Shown: positions 18,999 to 23,352 of the stretch, piece by piece
How the letters are laid out: each line of letters opens with the position of its first letter
Numbering within the stretch: the first letter of the stretch is position 1
Origin: Coemansia sp. RSA 1804
Taxonomy: Eukaryota > Kickxellomycota > Kickxellomycetes > Kickxellales > Kickxellaceae
Assembly (NCBI GenBank): GCA_027578815.1
Contig: JANBTH010000256.1
Span: 1 to 23,352 of the forward strand
Length of the DNA: 23,352 nt
Reading direction: 5' to 3'
Position numbers and translations under genes: made by a program
The notes under the pieces: model-generated
Told to the model about the DNA's origin: nothing
The model's input: only the letters and a program-made list of their open reading frames with translations
Databases searched by the model: none

Positions 18999-19846
18999 AT
19001 GGACTCTTCGTCATCAACCGCTTCGCCGGTGCCAACAGCGGCGCCCGAAATAGCCTCAACGTTCAAGATTCTTCTTGTTGGAGATTCAAATGTCGGCAAG
19101 TCGTCTATTCTCTTGCGCTTCACCGACGACCACTTTTTGCCGCCCGAGGACACAAGCGCAACAATCGGTAGGTATATCAAGCAGAACAGCAGCCCATACA
19201 GGCATAGAACGAAGGCGGTACTCCAAACCGCTTTTTTCTCTCAGCTCTTTGTCATCTTGCTAACTTTGCAACGTCACAGAAGGCACATAATTCATTTCTT
19301 TCTGCTTATCTAATTACTTGCTTATCCGCTGTTGTTGTTATGGCGTATATAGGCGTGGACTTTAAAGTAAAGATGCACGACGTCGATGGCAAGCGGTACA
19401 AACTAACAATCTGGGACACAGCGGGACAGGAGCGGTTCCGCACACTGACGTCGTCGTACTACCGAGGCGCCCAGGGCGTCATTCTAGTGTACGACGTGAG
19501 CAGTCGCGAGACATTCGAGCATCTGGACAACTGGGTGGAGGAGCTTAGCACGTACTGCTCGAGCGACGATGTGGTCAAAATGGTTGTTGGCAACAAGATT
19601 GACAAGGAGTCCGAGCGCCAGGTTACGCGGAAAGAGGGCGCGGAGTATGCCCGCAGACACCAGACGCTTTTTCTCGAGTGTAGCGCAAAGACCAAGATCG
19701 GCGTCCAGCAGGCGATGGAGGAGCTTGTTAACAAGATCGTCGAGACGCCGTCACTTTGGCGCAAGCAGTCGCCATCCAAGGGTACCGTGAATGTCGATGA
19801 GTCTGTGACGTCGTCGGGATTAAGCGCTGCCAACTGTTCTTGCTAA
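18999..19846 (+). CDS. RAB18: Rab18-like small GTPase, two exons
   Basis: Exons 18999-19167 and 19353-19846 with a 185-base intron (GTAGGT...TATAG, CTAAT branch-like site) splitting the Gly codon of SATIGVDFKVK. The product is 220 residues. P-loop GDSNVGKS is at 28-35, switch I Thr55, WDTAGQE at 77-83 (catalytic Gln82), NKID at 137-140 and ECSAK at 165-169. TIGVDFKVK, RTLTSSYYRGAQGVILVYDV and DNWVEELSTYC match Rab18, which acts at the endoplasmic reticulum and lipid droplets in animals. The C-terminus is CSC, a CXC double-prenylation signal, whereas animal Rab18 ends in a CAAX-type box. Residues 1-20 are a Ser/Thr/Ala/Pro-rich extension. An in-frame ATG inside the intron (19340) would give a product lacking the P-loop and is not favoured. 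It is convergent with HSP10. Confidence 0.92.
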
Positions 19847-20123
19847 GCATGGCTAGCTAACTTTTAGTGCTTTGTTTTCTCTTTGCTTTCCTCCAGCATT
19901 CCACTCCGTCCAAGCTGTGTAGTCTAGGCTTTGTTTTTTTAAGTAGATCCCAACGTTAATAAATGCGAGCACAAAATGAGAGAGAAGAAAAGACTATGTA
20001 AAAAGAGCAAAGGAATCCGTTGCGGATCTTGCCACCTCTTCTCCACATCCTCAGGGTTTCTATTCCAAAAAGCCGCCTAGGACCACGATCGCATTCTTCT
20101 CCTTTTTCTCACCATTTATTTAT
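19847..20123. other. Convergent intergenic region between Rab18 and HSP10
   Basis: A 277-base gap between two stop codons, AT-rich, with AATAAA at about 19959 on the plus strand. Holds both 3' ends. Confidence 0.5.
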
Positions 20124-20823
20124 TTATTCGAGCTTTGCAAGGATCTCCTCGGCACGGAACAAAAGGTACTCCTTGTCCCTCAGCGACTCCAGGTTGATTG
20201 GGCTTCCGCCGTACGAGGGAAGAAGAACACGGTCGCCAGCAGTCAGACCAGTGGGAATGGTCTTTCCTTCCTTGCTAACATTTCCTGGTCCAACAGAAAC
20301 AACAATCCCCTCGTTCATCTTCTCCACAGCCTTCTCTGGAATAAAGATGCCGCTGGCGGTTTTCTACATCTGACATGATAAAAAACACAACAACATAATG
20401 CTTACTTTTTCTTTAGTTAACAGATCAAGAGTAGTTGTGGTGTGTGGGCGGATGCCTCAGTATTGACAAGGAATAACATTGTAATCACTTACGGTTTCGG
20501 CTTTGATGCGCTCAATGAGAACGCGGTCGAGAAGAGGAATGATGCGCTTGACGGCAGACTACAATAGAAGACAAGAGTGAGATCATCCCGGTATCAGCAA
20601 CAAGGGAAAATGAAACCAAGCAAAGGGTGTATTCAGTGAGTGGCATCTTTAGTTCTGTTGATCTTTGGCGTTGCAGCTTATCTGTCGTGTCTAGCGACCT
20701 TAAGAGCATTTATCTATCTATCTGTTTGTTTGTTTGTTGTGTTGGAATCCCCTCCACCAGCGAGAGCCACCTGTCGTCCTCGGCACAAAAAGTAGCGGAT
20801 TCAAACAATGAGACGCCTACCAT
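20124..20823 (-). CDS. HSP10: Mitochondrial HSP10 (GroES-type co-chaperonin), three exons
   Basis: Read on the minus strand, the exons are 20823-20821 (the ATG alone), 20558-20493 and 20363-20124. The introns are 20820-20559 (262 bases, GTAGGC...TAG) and 20492-20364 (129 bases, GTAAGT...TAG), both phase 0. The spliced product is 102 residues, the same length as human HSP10. It begins MSAVKRIIPLLDRVLIERI and continues with the mobile loop KTASGIFIPEK (24-34), whose hydrophobic IFI binds the HSP60 rim. GDRVLLPSYGG and DKEYLLFRAEEILAKL complete the GroES fold. It caps the HSP60 ring in the mitochondrial matrix. The ATG-only exon is proposed because exon 2 has no in-frame Met and the only nearby ATG followed by a good donor (ATG|GTAGGC) gives the family's exact length. 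It is head to head with HSP60. Confidence 0.92.
20711..20735. repeat. ATCT/GTTT microsatellite in HSP10 intron 1
   Basis: About three ATCT units run directly into three GTTT units, inside the first intron of HSP10. A simple slippage repeat with no visible effect on splice sites. Confidence 0.85.
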
Positions 20824-21646
20824 TTTCAAAATGAAAGGGTTGTGTAGAAGAAATAAATAAACAAGAAAATAGCTCTGGAATTTGAACAACGATTATAAGG
20901 AGAAAAGAAAAAAGAGAAGAAAAAAGAGCGAAATAAAGCTGCTAATTACTCTTCTACTGATCCAGGCCAAAAAAGGGCTGCGATATGCGCTGTCATTATT
21001 GTTTGATTTGAGGTGGGTTGGGTTTTTTATATGCTCCGAGATTATCATAATCGCGCGGGCAAATTTGAAGAAACACGCAGAAGATCAAAGAACTTTTTTT
21101 ATCTCATTTCGTCCGAGATTCGCTACCTGCGCTTGGTCCGTGCAGTTCGACTGATAAGGTCGTTTGAGAAGGAAGCACGGAAAGCGCGCATAACATCCAT
21201 GTCATCTATTCTGCTGAGCTAGCTAGGGTTGCCTGCTTACGGGAATAAACAGCGTTCTAGTCCGGACCCGCATTTGCATGGCCATCTGCGGTTTCTCTCT
21301 CGCTCTCCCCTTACCCATTTCATCACTTTCCAACGCATTCCGCTGAGCCGAAAGAATCCTTCAGAATTTTTTCAATCAAGCGCGCAGACGAATGGTGGCG
21401 GACAATATTTGCACACGGTTTTCTTGCTTTTCGTAATCAGCTAGCTTTTCTGCTTTTCTGCTTCTTTTGCTTTTACTTTTTTCTTGTTCAGATTTTTTCC
21501 CACTTTATCTCTTGTATATTTCGCAGAGCTCTAGCTGGTTTTTTTTGCTTTCCTTTTTTTTTTTGCAAGCCCAGCAACGCCACTTTCACATCCGCCAGCC
21601 TTACGCTTGTTTAACAACCTTCCAAAAGGACGAAATCACACCGACA
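20824..21646. promoter_or_regulatory. Shared divergent promoter of HSP10 and HSP60
   Basis: 823 bases between the two start codons, the only space for both promoters. The half nearest HSP10 is A-rich on the plus strand. The half nearest HSP60 has strong pyrimidine tracts (21440-21570). Three GAA triplets at exactly 10-base spacing start at 21070, 21080 and 21090, a step-type heat-shock element layout. Two TTC triplets 10 bases apart lie at 21328 and 21338. No gene is seen in it. Confidence 0.75.
21070..21092 (-). promoter_or_regulatory. Candidate step-type heat-shock element
   Basis: GAA at 21070-21072, 21080-21082 and 21090-21092, the same orientation every 10 bases (TTC on the minus strand). 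Step-type elements recognised by yeast Hsf1 have TTC units 10 bases apart. The intervening 5-base slots do not carry the opposite triplet, so it is not a canonical continuous element. Its position, about 250 bases from the HSP10 ATG and 555 from the HSP60 ATG, suits either gene. Confidence 0.4.
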
Positions 21647-23352
21647 ATGAAGAGCCTATCCAAGATCGCACCACGTGTCGGCAGGGCAGCCGCACCCAAG
21701 TCGCGCGCGTACTCGACGCACAAGGAGATCAGCTTTGGCATCGAGGGCCGCAACAAGCTGCTGAAGGGGGTGGAGACGCTTGCCAGGGCGGTGGCAGTGA
21801 CACTGGGACCCAAGGGCCGCAACGTGCTGATCGAGCAGCCGTTTGGGGCGCCCAAGATCACCAAGGACGGCGTGACAGTTGCCAAGAGCATTACGCTGGA
21901 GGACAAGTTTGAGAACCTGGGCGCTCGGCTTGTGCAGGACGTTGCCAACAAGGCGAACGAGGAGGCAGGCGATGGCACGACCACTGCAACGGTGCTGGCG
22001 CGCGGGATCTTCAGCGAGGGCGTCAAGAACGTGGCGGCCGGATGCAACCCGCAGGACCTGCGGCGCGGCGTGCAGCTTGCGGTGGACAAGGTTGTGGAGT
22101 ACCTCAAGTCGCAGGCGAAGCCCGTGACTACCACCAACGAGATCGCGCAGGTGGCTACGATCTCTGCTAACGGCGACCACCATATTGGCGAGCTGATCTC
22201 GCGCGCCATGGAGAAGGTCGGCAAGGAGGGCGCCATCACCGTCAAGGAGGGCAAGACCATCTCCGATGAGCTGGAGATCACCGAGGGCATGCGCTTTGAC
22301 CGTGGCTACATCTCGCCCTACTTCATCACCGACACCAAGACGCAGAAGGTCGAGTTTGAGAACCCGCTGATCGTGCTGTCTGAGAAGAAGATCTCGATCG
22401 TGCAGGACATCCTGCCCGCGCTGGAGGCTGCCGCACAGCAGCGCCGCCCGCTGCTGATCATTGCTGAGGATGTTGATGGAGAGGCCTTGGCAGCCTGCAT
22501 CCTCAACAAGCTGCGCGGCCAGCTGCAGGTGTGCGCGGTCAAGGCGCCGGGCTTTGGCGATAACCGCAAGTCCATCCTGGGCGACCTGGCGATTCTGACC
22601 AACGGAACCGTGTTCTCCGAGGAGCTGGACCTGAAGCTGGAGAAGGCCACACCTGACATGTTCGGTGTCACTGGTGCGGTGACGGTGACCAAGGAGGACA
22701 CCTTTATCCTCAACGGCGCCGGCGACAAGGAGAACATCAACCAGCGCTGCGAGCAGATCCGGTCGGCCATGAACACTGCCGGCGTCTCGGAGTACGAGAA
22801 GGAGAAGCTGCAGGAGCGTCTGGCCAAGCTGTCTGGCGGTGTAGCCGTGATCCGCGTTGGCGGAGCGTCAGAGGTCGAGGTCGGCGAGAAGAAGGACCGC
22901 TTCGTCGATGCGCTCAACGCGACACGCGCTGCCGTCGAGGAAGGCATCCTCCCGGGTGGCGGCACTGCGCTGCTGAAGGCGTCGGTGCAGCTGGATTCTG
23001 TCAAGGCGGCCAACTTTGATCAGAACCTGGGCATCAACATTGTGCGCGAGGCCATCCGTCGCCCGGCACGCACCATCGTCGACAACGCCGGGCTCGAGGG
23101 CGCCGTTGTTGTTGGCAAGGTGCTGGAGCATGGCGCCGACGACTTCAACTACGGCTTCGATGCGTACAAGTGCGAGTACACCGATATGCTCAAGAGCGGT
23201 ATCGTCGATCCTCTCAAGGTCGTCCGCACCGCGCTGCTCGATGCGTCTGGCGTGTCGTCGCTGCTGACCACATCCGAGTGCATGATCGTCGATGCTCCGG
23301 AGAAGGCGCCTGCTGGCGGTGCTGGTGGCATGGGCGGCATGGGCGGTGGTAT
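21647..23352 (+). CDS. HSP60: Mitochondrial HSP60 chaperonin, cut by the window edge
   Basis: Open from ATG at 21647 to the end of the window: 568 complete codons and the first two bases of another. Residues 1-22 (MKSLSKIAPRVGRAAAPKSR, then AYST) form a basic presequence. The mature GroEL-type body follows: TLGPKGRNVLIEQPFGAPKI, then AGDGTTTATVLARG (107-120) with the catalytic Asp of the ATPase, ATISANGD, GMRFDRGYISPYF, LLIIAEDVDGEALA, VKAPGFGDNRK, KLSGGVAVIRVGG, and ATRAAVEEGILPGGGTALL. The frame ends in the GGM repeat tail (GGAGGMGGMGGG) typical of the family's C-terminus, so probably only a few residues are missing. It forms the matrix folding ring that uses HSP10 as its lid. No intron is seen in the visible part, and codon use is strongly GC3-biased, as expected for high expression. 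Confidence 0.98.
   Translation, partial: MKSLSKIAPRVGRAAAPKSRAYSTHKEISFGIEGRNKLLKGVETLARAVAVTLGPKGRNVLIEQPFGAPKITKDGVTVAKSITLEDKFENLGARLVQDVANKANEEAGDGTTTATVLARGIFSEGVKNVAAGCNPQDLRRGVQLAVDKVVEYLKSQAKPVTTTNEIAQVATISANGDHHIGELISRAMEKVGKEGAITVKEGKTISDELEITEGMRFDRGYISPYFITDTKTQKVEFENPLIVLSEKKISIVQDILPALEAAAQQRRPLLIIAEDVDGEALAACILNKLRGQLQVCAVKAPGFGDNRKSILGDLAILTNGTVFSEELDLKLEKATPDMFGVTGAVTVTKEDTFILNGAGDKENINQRCEQIRSAMNTAGVSEYEKEKLQERLAKLSGGVAVIRVGGASEVEVGEKKDRFVDALNATRAAVEEGILPGGGTALLKASVQLDSVKAANFDQNLGINIVREAIRRPARTIVDNAGLEGAVVVGKVLEHGADDFNYGFDAYKCEYTDMLKSGIVDPLKVVRTALLDASGVSSLLTTSECMIVDAPEKAPAGGAGGMGGMGGG

Noticed and set aside
21301..21375. TTC/GAA cluster near the HSP60 side as a canonical heat-shock element
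   Set aside because: Spacings do not follow the 5-base alternating pattern; only two TTC units are 10 bases apart.
1..23352. tRNA, rRNA, CRISPR arrays and intact transposons
   Set aside because: No tRNA-like TTCGANTC box with matching arms, no rRNA-like sequence, no regularly spaced repeats with spacers, and no transposase or reverse transcriptase frame were seen by eye.

Overview
The window looks like nuclear DNA of a fungus. Coding regions are GC-rich at third positions and intergenic DNA is AT-rich. Introns are few and short with GT...AG ends, and two mitochondrial chaperone genes, a COP9 signalosome subunit and a MATA-type HMG-box regulator are present. The gene set and compact genes would suit an early-diverging (Kickxellomycotina-like) fungus. 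That placement is inference from gene content, not a computed phylogeny.

Layout, left to right. (1) 207-1442 (-) is a YqjM-type old yellow enzyme and 1839-3501 (+) is the AAA+ ATPase RuvB-like 2; they share a roughly 400-base divergent promoter region. (2) 3860-5617 (-) is a 585-residue HMG-box protein, convergent with RuvB-like 2. (3) 5618-10331 is a long, gene-poor, AT-rich stretch unusually dense in TGCA words, with a 7-base minisatellite. (4) 10332-10427 (+) is a 31-codon microORF with strong GC3 bias and a TATA box upstream. (5) 11408-12802 (+) is COP9 signalosome subunit 3. (6) 12803-15097 is an AT-rich island holding two tandem copies of an unknown short gene; the copies share a perfectly identical 91-base 3' coding block. 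(7) 15098-17338 (+) is a Gcn20/ABCF3 ABC protein, 17618-18565 (+) is SCO1, and 18999-19846 (+) is a Rab18-like GTPase with one intron. (8) 20124-20823 (-) is mitochondrial HSP10 (three exons) and 21647-end (+) is mitochondrial HSP60, divergent across an 823-base region.

Functional links. The clearest is the HSP10/HSP60 pair, two partners of one mitochondrial folding machine placed head to head with a possible step-type heat-shock element between them. SCO1 also acts in mitochondria. RuvB-like 2, CSN3, Gcn20 and Rab18 are unrelated housekeeping functions.

Most worth following up: the tandem orphan gene family at 13.0-14.5 kb, the 31-residue microprotein at 10.3 kb, the HSP10/HSP60 arrangement, and the two genes (RuvB-like 2 and HSP10) whose first coding exon appears to be the ATG alone.
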